64,000 nt of DNA. Origin: Maylandia zebra (Eukaryota; Chordata; Actinopteri; Cichliformes; Cichlidae). Shown piece by piece: positions 1-11,100 of this stretch. The notes under the pieces are model-generated. The model was not told where the DNA came from. It was given only the letters and a program-made list of their open reading frames with translations, and did no database searches. The stretch lies in the NCBI RefSeq assembly GCF_041146795.1, contig NC_135183.1:13480840-13544839 (forward strand), in the 5' to 3' direction. Made by a program: the position numbers and the translations under genes. Within the stretch, counting starts at the first letter, position 1. Each line of letters opens with the position of its first letter.

Positions 1-115
1 TAACTGAAATGCCTTCCTGTTCAACTGAAATGCCTTCCTGTTTAACTGAAATGCCTTCCTGTTCAACTGAAATGCCTTCCTGTTCAACTGAAATGCCTTC
101 CTGTTCAACTGAAAT
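1..115. repeat. 21-bp minisatellite (left part of a tandem array)
   Basis: About five and a half head-to-tail copies of a 21 bp unit, AACTGAAATGCCTTCCTGTTC, with only single-base differences between copies. The array runs off the left edge of the window, so its full length is unknown. The open reading frame through it is a by-product of a unit length divisible by three and is not a gene. Confidence 0.93.
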
Positions 116-127
116 GACTTGGTTTTT

Positions 128-783
128 CAGTAGTGTGTGTGAGAGCGTTTCAGTAGTGTGTGTGAGAGCTAAAATTTCAGTAGTGTGTGTGAGAGCGTTT
201 CAGTTGTGTGTGTGAGAGCGTTTCAGTAGTGTGTGTGAGAGCTAAAATTTCAGTAGTGTGTGAGAGCGTTTCAGTAGTGTGTGTGTGAGAGCGTTTCAGT
301 AGTGTGTGTGAGAGCGTTTCAGTAGTGTGTGTGAGAGCTAAAATTTCAGTAGTGTGTGTGAGAGCGTTTCAGTAGTGTGTGTGAGAGCTAAAATTTCAGT
401 AGTGTGTGTGAGAGCGTTTCAGTTGTGTGTGTGAGAGCGTTTCAGTTGTGTGTGTGAGAGCTAAAATTTCAGTAGTGTGTGTGAGAGCGTTTCAGTAGTG
501 TGTGTGAGAGCGTTTCAGTTGTGTGTGTGAGAGCTAAAATTTCAGTAGTGTGTGTGAGAGCGTTTCAGTAGTGTGTGTGAGAGCGTTTCAGTAGTGTGTG
601 TGAGAGCGTTTCAGTAGTGTGTGTGAGAGCTAAAATTTCAGTAGTGTGTGTGAGAGCGTTTCAGTAGTGTGTGTGAGAGCGTTTCAGTAGTGTGTGTGAG
701 AGCGTTTCAGTAGTGTGTGAGAGAGCGTTTCAGTAGTGTGTGTGAGAGCTAAAATTTCAGTAGTGTGTGTGAGAGCGTTTCAG
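128..783. repeat. 23/27-bp minisatellite with alternating unit types
   Basis: A long tandem array in which a 23 bp unit (GTTTCAG followed by TAGTGTGTGTGAGAGC) is interspersed with a 27 bp variant in which TAAAATTTCAG replaces GTTTCAG. The variant recurs irregularly every one to five units. Single-base variants (TAG to TTG, an extra TG, GAGAGAGC) mark individual units. It starts within a few bases of the end of the 21-bp array. Confidence 0.93.
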
Positions 784-1412
784 TAATAATGTCCCTTACG
801 GCACCTCATATTTGTACGTGTTTTGGAGGTTTCACGTGCTTTGTCTCTAGGGGCCACTGTAAATATACTTATATTTATTCACTCCACATAAATTTTCAGC
901 GTTTTCCTTTTAAACAAATTTAAAGTGAAACAACACAAAACACTACAAACCACAACACAGTAAAATATAAATTAAAATATGGGAAAAAAAAAAGAAAAGA
1001 AAAGAAAAAAAAGAACGCCCAGATCTTTAATTAAGGGAAAGGTTGGCATTTAGAAATATTAATATCACACTCAACTGACTGCGTTTTATCTTCTCATTGC
1101 ACTGATGGGTGGGCAGTTCTTAGGTGCCTGTGCATGTTGTCTGTGGAGCCAGCTCTGTATGATATCCTTTTCTTGTAGACTCTACACTCTGCCTTTGTTT
1201 TGTCAATAAGATTGAAATGGTTCCAGACTTTGCTTCTTTTCTTGGTGTCACTCATTTTCTTTACTGTAGCTTTCCAATGTGACGGTGTTGTGTCTTGTTG
1301 TTGCTCCCGGCTCTCTTTCTTTCCCTCTCCCTCCTGCTCTTGTTGTGTGCTACTGCTGTTGTGAGTGTAACTACTGCCCCCTCAGCTCAGGGCTGAGGAG
1401 AGGGGGGAGGGG
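784..1412. other. Intergenic, repeat-derived sequence without a gene
   Basis: AT-rich sequence with an A-rich run near 985-1013, then a pyrimidine-rich stretch (1300-1400). The stretch just left of 1413 and the one right of 1978 look like the two halves of an older sequence split by the hAT insertion. No coding frame is convincing. Confidence 0.5.
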
Positions 1413-1978
1413 CAGTGTTGCCAACTCCTCAGTATGGAAAATCGCTATTGGTTGTCCTAAAAGTCGCTAGAAGTCGCTAAATGACGTCATCGCCTAATTT
1501 GCATAATTGGTCATACTAATGTAATTGTAACCTATGTTGTTGGAGAGAGAAATAACAGTTTCTCTGGTGGAGTTACTTTGTGTGTGTTTATAAGTAGTTT
1601 TAAACCTTGTGATCCACAAAACAGCATAAGAGTCAAAAAAGAACTGACTGCGTTACAGTCAGTGCGGGAGCAGCGGCTTCGCTCATGCGCGATTCATTTG
1701 CAGTTCGGACGCATCTCCTGCCCTGATAGCAGCTGGGGGAGGACTATCCTCCACCCGAGAGTGCTTTGGAACAGGCGAGGTGCCCACGGCAGCACCCGCT
1801 GCTTGTTGAGAGTAAAAGCAATACGCGCTTTCACGCCAAAAAGTCGTCATAAATAAGTCTCCAATAACACCAGAAAAAGTCACCAGATTTGTCGCTAGTC
1901 GCTTTTTAGAAAAAAATTCGCTAAGGGGGTCTGAAAACTCGCTAAATATAGTGAAAAGTTGCTAAGCTGGTAACACTG
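1413..1978. mobile_element. Non-autonomous hAT transposon (566 bp)
   Basis: The element starts CAGTGTTGCCA and ends with TGGTAACACTG, giving imperfect terminal inverted repeats (CAGTGTTGCCA against CAGTGTTACCA) typical of hAT ends. It is flanked by an exact 8 bp direct repeat, GGGAGGGG, at 1405-1412 and 1979-1986, which is the hAT target-duplication length. Subterminal copies of GTCGCTA/CGCTAAA motifs occur near both ends. No transposase frame is present, so mobilisation would need a transposase in trans. Insertion looks fairly recent because the duplication is intact. Confidence 0.88.
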
Positions 1979-2586
1979 GGGAGGGGCGCAAACACAAGGG
2001 TGACTTGCAGTGTCAGAAAGAGAGGGCAAGAGAAAGAAAAAAAAGAAAATAAAAAGGAAACCACGGCTCCCAATAAGGAGCCGGCTCATATTGTTCACTT
2101 CAAAGATCCGGCTCTAAGAGCCATTTCGTTCGCTACTGAGCTCTCAGCTGACAATGCTGCAGGAGGTCAGGTTGGCTTGCCTAAGGTCCCAGCAGATGAC
2201 GTAGGAGGCTGGGTTGGCTCAGCACTCTGACAAAACAGTCTTAGTAATTATTATTCCAGACTCAGGAGGTGTGGGAGAAAAACAGTATTTTTTGAACACA
2301 GGCCCAAAAACAGGAAACACAGTCTGTGAAGGAATAATCCTGGGAAGAGGTTTGTTAGAAGGTGGAGTATGAGTATGGTGGAGTAAAGTCCAATATTAGC
2401 AGATGTAAGGAGTCCAGTAACCAGAGGAGGCCAGAGATCAGGCGTTGAAGCCTGTGAGCGACTGCTTTCTGGTACTCCCAATTGGGCCTTTACAGCCACT
2501 GCTCACATTACTTTTGCACCATGAAAACCATATCCTCCTGGACGAATGAGTGAGTACTGCTGGGACCATGTTGTGGTCCGTCGTTC
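1979..2586. other. Intergenic, probable older repeat
   Basis: A purine-rich stretch is followed by a GGAGCCGGCTC palindrome near 2077-2087 and a related GGCTCTAAGAGCC palindrome near 2110-2122, patterns common in the ends of old DNA transposons. Together with sequence left of 1413 this may be an older element into which the 1413-1978 hAT inserted. No gene seen. Confidence 0.35.
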
Positions 2587-3295
2587 TGTCATGTTTAGTG
2601 CTGTGGCAGACAGGAGTAGGACCCATATGCAGGACTCTAAACCAAGGAGTGAACTCAGGGAGGCAGCTTTACTATGCTGTAAAAACTGGAACACTAAGTA
2701 TAAGAAACAACCAAAACCAGGAAACTGGGAAACTAGTAATAGGAAATAGGAGCATGGAGGAAACACACAGCTACCAGGAACACGAGGTGCACAGAGAAAA
2801 GACAAAGCAACATTGGACAACACAACAACAGGCAGAGGAAACCAAAGAGCTTAAATACACGGTGGAGTAATGAGGGAAAAGCAGAAACACATGGGGAACA
2901 CAGCTGGGAGAGATCACACACAAGGAGACAAGGACCAAGCAAAACTGAATACACTGAACACAGGACAAGGAACTATATATATATATAAAAAACAGGAAAC
3001 ACACAGACAGAAACTCAGACTCAAGATATGCGAGCCTAACACAGTGACTGGGGAGATGTATGACTAACCATGGAGACAGAACTTAACATACACGAGAGAC
3101 AAGAAAGGCTACACATGGAGGCACGAAAAGGGCAAAAAGACTAAAAGAAACAAGAAAAGTAAAAGAAGAACTAGAAATACAAGTTACTAAACTAGGAAAA
3201 ACCTGGAAACAGAACCATAAACAATTCTAAATCACAGAGGATCATTTAAACCTAATATTGCATAAACGCTGGGTCACAGACCCAGTGCCATGACA
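2587..3295. mobile_element. Candidate non-autonomous element with TGTCATG/CATGACA ends
   Basis: The block begins TGTCATG and ends CATGACA, with a perfect CTGGGT-CACAG-ACCCAG style hairpin just inside the right end (about 3269-3285). The interior is A-rich and non-coding. I recognise the general sequence type as a teleost interspersed repeat, but no target-site duplication is evident, so superfamily and exact ends are uncertain; a solo LTR is an alternative. Confidence 0.4.
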
Positions 3296-3641
3296 AGGTC
3301 TTTTGACGTCATGAAGGACTTTCCAAAGCTCGTCAATCGATGTTGGCTTAAACAAAAAACAAAGATTATTTTAGAATATATTAAATATTACAATAAAGTC
3401 ACAGGAAAGAAAGAAGCAAAATAGACTCCTAATTCCACTTGTAAACATATACAGAATTATTGAAATCTGATATGATTGGAGAAAATAAAATCATGCAAGT
3501 AAAGAGAGAGAGAGAGTTCTTTGGATTACAACTGACATGTATCAATAAGAAGAGTGATTTGCTGTCCATTTTCTTTTCTTTCTGTTTTATTGTTTAAAAC
3601 TGACTGTGAGCCAGTGTTATCACCAGGACCTGTGGGGAAAG
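3296..3641. other. Spacer left of the Gypsy element
   Basis: AT-rich sequence with a short GA run (about 3502-3515). No gene, RNA or mobile-element signature was recognised. Confidence 0.5.
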
Positions 3642-3646
3642 GTTAG

Positions 3647-3760
3647 TGTAGCGGTAGACTACTGTTCCCATAAGGCTGTGTGTGGGGGGAGCTTCCGGGT
3701 TAGGAGTAAAGTTGGAACACATCACCCGAACACGCTGCGTCCAGTGTCATCATTTATACG
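3647..3760 (+). repeat. 5' LTR of the Gypsy element
   Basis: 114 bp, starts TGTAGCGG and ends TTTATACG. It is identical to the 3' LTR, lies directly after the GTTAG duplication, and is followed immediately by the primer-binding site. It would contain the promoter and polyadenylation signals of the element, although no clear TATA box was identified. Confidence 0.93.
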
Positions 3761-3778
3761 TGGTGTCAGAAGTGCGAA
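3761..3778 (+). promoter_or_regulatory. Primer-binding site of the Gypsy element
   Basis: TGGTGTCAGAAGTGCGAA directly abuts the 5' LTR. A TGG start (complement of a tRNA CCA end) in this position is the usual minus-strand primer site. I do not assign the priming tRNA. Confidence 0.75.
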
Positions 3779-3965
3779 CGGCGGTCTCCACAGTTTTTTT
3801 TTTCTTCTTCTTCTTTTTCGAGTACAGTACGGTGCAGTTAACTGCGAGAGAAGTTTTCGCATCGGTAACCCGAACAAGACCGGCAAGCAGGTGAAGCGTG
3901 GCCGAGGCTGTGACCGGCGCTAGCAACAGGGCGCGTGCGCGCGCGCGGTCGAGCACGAGCTTCAC

Positions 3966-6900
3966 ATGTCGGAAGGAGGAGACGAGGTCGGCGCACCGGA
4001 AAGCTTGGATTCTGAACGCGAGGAAGCCAGGGATCCACACGTCACGATGGCGACCACGGTACAAATAACACCCCCAGAAACATTTGACTTTTCTCATCCT
4101 GCCGAATGGCCAAAGTGGATCAGAAGGTTCGAAAGATTTCGCATTGCAACTGCTCTTGATAACAAATCAGACGAGTATCAAGTTAATGCACTCCTGTACG
4201 CTATGGGAGACGCTGCTGCTGATGTTTTGGCAGTTTTACCACTGTGCGATGCAGATAAAAAGAAATATGCAACTGTCAAAGAGGCATTTGACAAACATTA
4301 CGTAGGAAAACACAACGTAATTTTTGAAAGAGCACAGTTTAACTCCAGACGGCAACAGGAAGGGGAAAGTACAGAGTCGTTCATCACTGCTATGCACAAA
4401 CTTGCAGAAAATTGTGCATTTGGAGCACTCAAAGACAAACTCATAAGGGACAGAATTGTAGTTGGCATAAAAGACAAAAGACTGTCCGAGCTGCTGCAAA
4501 TGGACTCAGAGTTGACTCTTGCTAAAGCCATTGAGAAAGTTAGGCAGAGCGAAACGGTAAAGAAACAACAATCAATACTTCACAGCAGCGCGGCAGTGGA
4601 GAAAACACTGAACATGGACACAATACGGACAAATACAACACGCGGGAAAACGCAGACGTGGCAGAAGAAAGAACAAAAGCCAATCAAACAAAGTGGAAAG
4701 GAATGTGGCCGCTGTGGTCGCAAGAACAAACACTCATGGAAAGAATGTCCAGCCAAAGAGGTACAGTGTCGAAAATGTCAGAAAAAAGGGCACTTTGCTG
4801 CGGTCTGTCGCAGTAGTGAAGCTACAGCACTACGCGAAGTGACAGAAAATCAGAACGATGCAGACAGCGAGGATTGTGTGTTCTTGGGTGAAGTAGAGAC
4901 TGGGAGGTCACAGCCCTGGGTGCAAAAGGTCAAGTTAAATGGGGAAAATGTATATTTTAAACTTGACACAGGGGCGGATGTTACATCTATTCCAGAGGGT
5001 TTGTACAGTCCAGACAGGGATGGTAAGCTGCAGAGACCCAGAAAGAAGTTACTAGGGCCGGGCAGTAACCCACTTAATGTTAAAGGCTGCTTCGAGGCAC
5101 AGCTAGCAGTGAAAGGGCGCAGTGTTTCTCAAGACGTCTACCTTGTGTCAGGTCTAGTACAGCCACTGCTAAGCAGGCCAGCGTGTGAGGCTCTGGGTCT
5201 TGTGTACAGAGTAAGCACAGTAACGGAATCGGCGACAGATTTCAGGGCAGCATACCCAGACGTTTTTAAAGGTTTAGGCGTGCTGAGGGAGCCTTATCAC
5301 ATTGAGATAGAGCAAGGAGCTGTACCAATAGCCCTATCTGCCCCAAGACGTGTTCCTCTTCCCCTCAGAGATGCAGTGAGAAATGAGCTGCACAGAATGG
5401 AAGAAATGGGTGTTATCTCCAAAGTCACTGAGCCTACAGAGTGGTGTTCTGGCATGGTAGTGGTCCCCAGACCAGCAGGAAAGCCCCCCAGAATATGTGT
5501 GGACCTCACACCCCTGAACACAGTAGTCAAAAGAGAAAGACACATCCTCCCAGCAGTAGATCAAACACTAGCGATGATGAAAGATGCTAAAGTGTTCACA
5601 AAGCTCGACGCCCGGTCTGGATTCTGGCAAATTCCGCTCACGCCAGAGTCAAGGCCACTCACTACCTTCATCACGCCTTTTGGAAGGTTTCAGTTCAACC
5701 GCCTTCCTTTTGGCATTGCATCGGCGCCGGAACATTTCCAAAGGCGAATGTCACAGATGCTGGAAGATTTTGAAGGGGTGATTTGTCACGCCGATGATGT
5801 GCTTGTATACGGCAGAGACAGGCAGGAGCACGACCAGAGGTTGCACTGTGTGCTCCAAATGTTTCATAAGGAGGGTCTCACTCTGAATGAGAAGTGTGAG
5901 TTTGCTAAAAGTCAAATAATCTTTGTGGGACACAAAGTGTCAGCAACAGACATTGAGGCTGATCCCAACAAGATAACAGCAATCCAGCAGCTGCCGCAGC
6001 CTCAGAGTGTGGAAGATGTGCGCCGTCTCATGGGCATGGCCAACTATCTTGCCAAGTTTATGCCACAATTAGCCACAATCACCACACCATTAAAGGAACT
6101 GCTAAAAGACAGAAATGACTGGATATGGGCGGAGCCACAGGAAACAGCATTTAGGAGACTAAAAGGGATATTAAGCTCTCCAGAAGTGCTCGCTCAGTAC
6201 TCCAACTCAGCAGATACACGAGTCGCTGCAGATGCATCGCCATACGGTGTCGGGGCTGTTCTCACTCAGAAACAGTCTGACAACTCCTGGCGACCGGTCA
6301 CATATATCTCAAGAGGTCTCACAGACACAGAGAAACGCTACGCGCAGATAGAAAAGGAGGCGCTAGCTGTAACGTGGACGTGTGAACGACTGTCATCTTA
6401 CCTCATGGGCTTACAGTTCACTCTAATCACAGATCACAAACCCCTGGTCCCTCTTCTGAACACAAGAGGCCTGGATGACCTGCCTCCACGCATCCTGAGA
6501 TTCCGCCTCAGGCTGCTGCGCTTTACTTTCACCATTGTCCATGTTCCAGGGAAAAACCTTGTCACTGCTGATGCTCTCTCACGAGCACCGCTGGCAGGGC
6601 CTCCTTCTGCTGGGGATCTTCAGCTGGAAAAAGAGGTGGAGGTTTTCGTGGACGGTGTAGTTTCCCATCTCCCAGCAACAGATAAAAGGCTGGAGGAGAT
6701 TAAGTTGGCGCAGGAAATGGATGACCTGTGTAGAAAGGTGGTGTATCAATGTGGGACAGGCTGGCCAGAAAAAGGTAAACTAGATCCAGAGTTAAAGGGA
6801 TACTGGCAATACAGAATGGACTTCAATCTAGTCCATGGTCTTCTCATGAAAGGGGAGAGACTTGTGATACCACCTCAAATGAGAGCGGAGGTTTTGTCAC

Positions 6901-7832
6901 GTTTGCATGAAGGCCACCAGGGCGTTTCAAAATGCAGGGCCAGAGCAAAAGAGTCTGTGTGGTGGCCGGGCATCTCAACCCAAATACGTCAAATGGTAGA
7001 CAGGTGCGAAACATGTCAAAAACATAGGTTACAGTGCCGTGAACCAATGCTGGCAACTCCTGTTCCCGACCGCCCATGGCAAAAAGTCGGCATGGATCTG
7101 TTCGAGTGGTCAAAGAAACACTTCCTGCTGATTATTGATTTTTTCTCAAGGTACATTGAGATAGCTGAACTGAGACACACAACTGCAGAGGTCACTATTA
7201 ATGCTGTAAAAGAAGCCTTTGCAAGACATGGTGTTGCCGAGACTGTGGTATCGGATAACGGGCCACAATTTTCATCAGAACAGTTCAAGCACTTTGCCAA
7301 AGAGTACCAGTTCGCACATGAAACGAGCAGCCCTAGGTACCCCCAAGCCAACGGGGAGGCAGAACGCGCTGTTCGTACCATTAAAGACTTGTGGAAAAAG
7401 GACTGTGACTACACCAGAGCACTGCTAGCGTACAGGGCCACCCCACTGGAACATGGGCTCTCGCCAGCGCGGTTGCTTATGGGGAGACACCTGCGGACCA
7501 CGCTGCCACAGGCTGTGGCAAAGCTGGTGCCAAAGTGGCCTGACCTACAGGCTTTTCGAAAAAAAGATGAGGAGGGGAGGCGTGAGCAGGCAAAACACTA
7601 CAACCGCAGACATAGAGTCAGACCACTTCCGGAACTATCGTCAGGACAGAAAGTGTGGATTACCACTGAAGGAACTACCGGAGCAGTAGTTGGACCTGCC
7701 AGTGCTCCCAGATCCTATGTGGTAGAGACAGACAGGGGTTTTCTGAGGAGAAATAGGAGCCACCTCAGACCAACAGGGACTATTACCAGATCTGGTCGAG
7801 TGGTGAGACCTCCTGAAAGACTGGATGTGTAA
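3966..7832 (+). CDS. Gag-Pol polyprotein of a Ty3/Gypsy retrotransposon
   Basis: A single 1288-codon frame without a gag/pol frameshift. The N-terminal Gag carries two zinc knuckles (C247-C250-H256-C261, CX2CX5HX4C, and C268-C271-H276-C281, CX2CX4HX4C). An aspartic protease follows with the DTGAD motif at D334. The reverse transcriptase has LPFGI and, in place of the usual Y/F-X-D-D box, HADD at 608-611. RNase H follows, then integrase with an N-terminal HHCC zinc site and catalytic D1044, D1097 and E1133 (DX35E spacing). The first ATG is 3966; the ATG at 4047 (residue 28) is an equally plausible Gag start because recognisable Gag sequence begins there. Proteins would assemble cytoplasmic particles, copy the RNA and integrate the DNA. 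All key residues are present, so the copy may be functional. Confidence 0.95.
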   Translation: MSEGGDEVGAPESLDSEREEARDPHVTMATTVQITPPETFDFSHPAEWPKWIRRFERFRIATALDNKSDEYQVNALLYAMGDAAADVLAVLPLCDADKKKYATVKEAFDKHYVGKHNVIFERAQFNSRRQQEGESTESFITAMHKLAENCAFGALKDKLIRDRIVVGIKDKRLSELLQMDSELTLAKAIEKVRQSETVKKQQSILHSSAAVEKTLNMDTIRTNTTRGKTQTWQKKEQKPIKQSGKECGRCGRKNKHSWKECPAKEVQCRKCQKKGHFAAVCRSSEATALREVTENQNDADSEDCVFLGEVETGRSQPWVQKVKLNGENVYFKLDTGADVTSIPEGLYSPDRDGKLQRPRKKLLGPGSNPLNVKGCFEAQLAVKGRSVSQDVYLVSGLVQPLLSRPACEALGLVYRVSTVTESATDFRAAYPDVFKGLGVLREPYHIEIEQGAVPIALSAPRRVPLPLRDAVRNELHRMEEMGVISKVTEPTEWCSGMVVVPRPAGKPPRICVDLTPLNTVVKRERHILPAVDQTLAMMKDAKVFTKLDARSGFWQIPLTPESRPLTTFITPFGRFQFNRLPFGIASAPEHFQRRMSQMLEDFEGVICHADDVLVYGRDRQEHDQRLHCVLQMFHKEGLTLNEKCEFAKSQIIFVGHKVSATDIEADPNKITAIQQLPQPQSVEDVRRLMGMANYLAKFMPQLATITTPLKELLKDRNDWIWAEPQETAFRRLKGILSSPEVLAQYSNSADTRVAADASPYGVGAVLTQKQSDNSWRPVTYISRGLTDTEKRYAQIEKEALAVTWTCERLSSYLMGLQFTLITDHKPLVPLLNTRGLDDLPPRILRFRLRLLRFTFTIVHVPGKNLVTADALSRAPLAGPPSAGDLQLEKEVEVFVDGVVSHLPATDKRLEEIKLAQEMDDLCRKVVYQCGTGWPEKGKLDPELKGYWQYRMDFNLVHGLLMKGERLVIPPQMRAEVLSRLHEGHQGVSKCRARAKESVWWPGISTQIRQMVDRCETCQKHRLQCREPMLATPVPDRPWQKVGMDLFEWSKKHFLLIIDFFSRYIEIAELRHTTAEVTINAVKEAFARHGVAETVVSDNGPQFSSEQFKHFAKEYQFAHETSSPRYPQANGEAERAVRTIKDLWKKDCDYTRALLAYRATPLEHGLSPARLLMGRHLRTTLPQAVAKLVPKWPDLQAFRKKDEEGRREQAKHYNRRHRVRPLPELSSGQKVWITTEGTTGAVVGPASAPRSYVVETDRGFLRRNRSHLRPTGTITRSGRVVRPPERLDV

Positions 7833-8018
7833 TTCTCTGAAGTTATCCATTCATGCCCTATTCAAAGCTGGGTTAAGCTGTCAGAGATGTTTACAATAAT
7901 GTGTTTTGTTTAAATGTAAGTGAACAAATGAGGGATGTGTATAATTTTCATGTTTCATGATGTTCCCCATTTCTGTTCTAGTGAGCTGTTTGAGACGTTA
8001 TGAAGTATGTCTTTAGCT

Positions 8019-8030
8019 AAAAGGAGGAGG
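8019..8030 (+). promoter_or_regulatory. Polypurine tract of the Gypsy element
   Basis: AAAAGGAGGAGG lies immediately before the 3' LTR, where plus-strand DNA synthesis is primed. Confidence 0.85.
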
Positions 8031-8144
8031 TGTAGCGGTAGACTACTGTTCCCATAAGGCTGTGTGTGGGGGGAGCTTCCGGGTTAGGAGTAAAGTTGGA
8101 ACACATCACCCGAACACGCTGCGTCCAGTGTCATCATTTATACG
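8031..8144 (+). repeat. 3' LTR of the Gypsy element
   Basis: 114 bp identical to the 5' LTR. It is preceded by the polypurine tract and followed by the GTTAG target duplication (8145-8149). Confidence 0.93.
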
Positions 8145-8149
8145 GTTAG

Positions 8150-11100
8150 TAGATAGTACTGCACAGGTTCAGCATGATGTCTGCATGTGCTGAGGTTGGG
8201 GGAATTTCCTGAAACTGAACAGGGTGGCCCTGTCTGTGCAAGTCCTGGCTCCTCAAGCTCACCATTTGTGATAATGAAATTTTCAGAGAGCAGATTTTGT
8301 CTTTCTGACACATCAAGGGAAGCTGTGAAAAGACCATTTTCCCAGCGAAGACATCTGAGGGGGGAAAAGCAGCTGAAACAAATGTGTTTCATCAGGGGAG
8401 AGACAGCCTGAAAGGCTATTCAAAACAATCCCATTTGCAGGAGATTTCCATTATCACATCTGTGATGGAGGACACCAGCAGGGGAGAGAAGATCACAAAA
8501 TGAATCTCATCTAAAGTAATAAATGTGGTCTGCAAAAATGCTGACTTTTAAAGAGTCGGTCTGTTTTTTAATCTGTGGTTAGCTGGCTAGTAGTACTTAT
8601 GGATACATTTGAGATGCAGATCTGTTGACATCAAGGAACAGTTTGTCTTTATTAACATTTTTAATTTAAAAAAATGGAACTGAAACTTTGATTTCTATGT
8701 GATCAATTTAAAATGGAATCACTCCATCACTGATAATACCAGGTAAACTTCTGACATGTTTAGAATATGGCAGCAGCAGAGAGTGGGATTGTTTAATGAT
8801 TCATGGCGGTGGTGACTGAGGAACTGAGTGATTTTGCTGATTGGATTCAGACAGGTACCCTTGGAGTGCATGGGAAGGAGAGAGCACAAGGGGAATGCAT
8901 TAATTTTCTATTGATCAAAGTCACGTTACTATCAGCTGATGCAAACAAAAAGGTCGCAGTCACTCCCTGAGAAGAACTCCCACACTGAGAGAAAATGTGC
9001 ATGAGTGCAAATTAAAAAAAAAAAGTCCACCAATAAAACTACATCAGAATTTAAATTATAATTAATTTAATGTCAAGCCATTAGGCACTTTTTTTGTTTT
9101 TGTTTTTTGCCACTCACTAGCATAATTATAAAGAACAAAAAAATACTGTATACTGTATAAACAATATGTTTTGGAAGTTAAAATAAAACAGGATTTCCTA
9201 TGAATCCAAAATACGTCAGGTGTAGTACATCGTAGTACTTGAGAGACATCACTTGCATGTTATGTTTATCAAATGACAAATATAAATGATCCCCCAGTGT
9301 TCAATTGCTTCATAGAAACTACCCTCCAGTGAAATTGTGGTAAACCACAGGGACAATGACAGCTGTTGAGAGAACACCAAAAACGAGCTGATCTTTAAAA
9401 TGATCGACTGTAAACTCACAGCACTTTCAAAAGGTACACTTTAGTCAGAACAGAATTTATGTTCTGTCAAGAGTAATCCATATTTGGCTGTTCGGCTCAA
9501 CTCTAGATGCTCCCTGTCCATCCCAGATATTGGAACAGTGGCAACAGCAACATTAATTGAAACTTCAGCCACAAACTCCCTTTCATGTTATTTGTTATTA
9601 GATTTACTGTTCTTTCCCTTTTCTACTAACTTGCCTTGAAGTTCCAGGTGCAGCGGTGTGCTCTGCCTTTGGGCAGAGTATTCAGCCAGACAGTCCTTCC
9701 TGGACCCTCTCCATCTCATCAGCCGTGCAGTATTTGAAGGCTGGATGGGCAGTATCTCTGAAAGATTGTCTTCATCTCATTGGTGGTAATCAGGCTCTCC
9801 ATGTTTGCTTTCCATCTTTTGTTGTTAGTGTAGTTTTTCTGTCTGCTCCAGTTGTCGTCACCGTGTTCCTCACACTGCATTCAGATTCTCAGACCGTTCC
9901 ATGGTTCACTTGATACTTGCATACAGGCAGAAACCTGACATAGAGGCAGTGAACTAAACAGGCTGTGGAGAATATGACAGCACTAGCTAGATGCCAGACT
10001 GGTAGCAGTCTGGCTACTCTGGATGAGTGTCAGTTGGGAAAACTTTGCAACCCCTTTTTTGTTTTTAGAACTACCTTAATTCTTTAAGGCTACAAAATCC
10101 TCCTAGATTTCAGTCCATATTGACATCATAGTGTTAAGCAGTTGCTGCAGATCTGTTAACTATACTACACATCTATGACACAAAACTCCGACAGTCCTGT
10201 ACTGAACTGAAGATCTGGTGAATATGAGGCTGTTCAAGGACACTGAACTTTTTATGATATTCAAGAAATCAGTTTGACATGAACTGCGCTGTAAGGTTGC
10301 GCTGTAAGTCTTTCAAACTGAAATGACACAGCGGCTCACCATAAACCCTTAATCAGTCATTTAGTGCAGGAAAACAAAGCAACAAATCCGTTATTAAACA
10401 AAAACAGTTTGGATCATTACACTTGCTGGGGAATTCCCTGTGCCAGATGTGCTGTGCCTGTGAGTTCAGCTGTGGGACAGACACATCTGAACATTAACTT
10501 ACACAGTGACAGCTTCACTTTATTGCTCATTAAGAAGAGTAATTAGCTAAGCTGAGCTAGAAATGCCTCTAGGACTTTATTGTGAATACAGAATGAATCC
10601 CCATTACTGTCTCGGTAAAAATCTGCCCCATACCTCCTTTGAGGTGAGCATCAGAATACTGTGGACTGTGGTCGGGGGTGGGACGTGGTGGTCACTGATA
10701 TGGATTTCATCTGGCAACAGGTCAGCTGGAAATTGCAGTCTTTCCAATTGGTGTTCTCCTCCAACAGTCCATCATAAATGTTATGTTAAATGTTGATCAT
10801 AAATTAACCATTAGGTGCACCAATATCAAATGTCCTAGGAAGCACTATACAGTATTTTAATGGTACACGAATAACATGTAAAATACATATTTTTTTTTAT
10901 CAAATTAGATGGAAAACAAACAGATTACATTTAAATATGGTCAGAAGTTGCATATAGCTCAATTAGAAACAAAATACATCGGATTTTTATACTTCCTATA
11001 CCTATCTATATCAGAGTTAACCTGTGAAGTAAAATAAAACACTAAGTTCAGAGAACAATCGACTTTATAAATAATACTAATGTAATAAACAATTTAATGT

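Larger units (their letters stand above)
3647..8144 (+). mobile_element. Complete Ty3/Gypsy LTR retrotransposon (4498 bp)
   Basis: Two 114 bp LTRs (3647-3760 and 8031-8144) bracket a primer-binding site, one long Gag-Pol frame and a polypurine tract. The 5 bp target duplication GTTAG is present at 3642-3646 and 8145-8149. The LTRs are identical by eye across all 114 positions and the frame is unbroken, which indicates a very recent insertion of a possibly competent copy. The domain order protease, reverse transcriptase, RNase H, integrase places it in Ty3/Gypsy. The very short LTRs recall the Mag lineage, but that assignment is inference. There is no envelope frame. Confidence 0.95.

Noticed and set aside
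128..783. CRISPR-like regular repeats
   Set aside because: Units are directly adjacent with no unique spacers, and the genome is vertebrate; it is a minisatellite.
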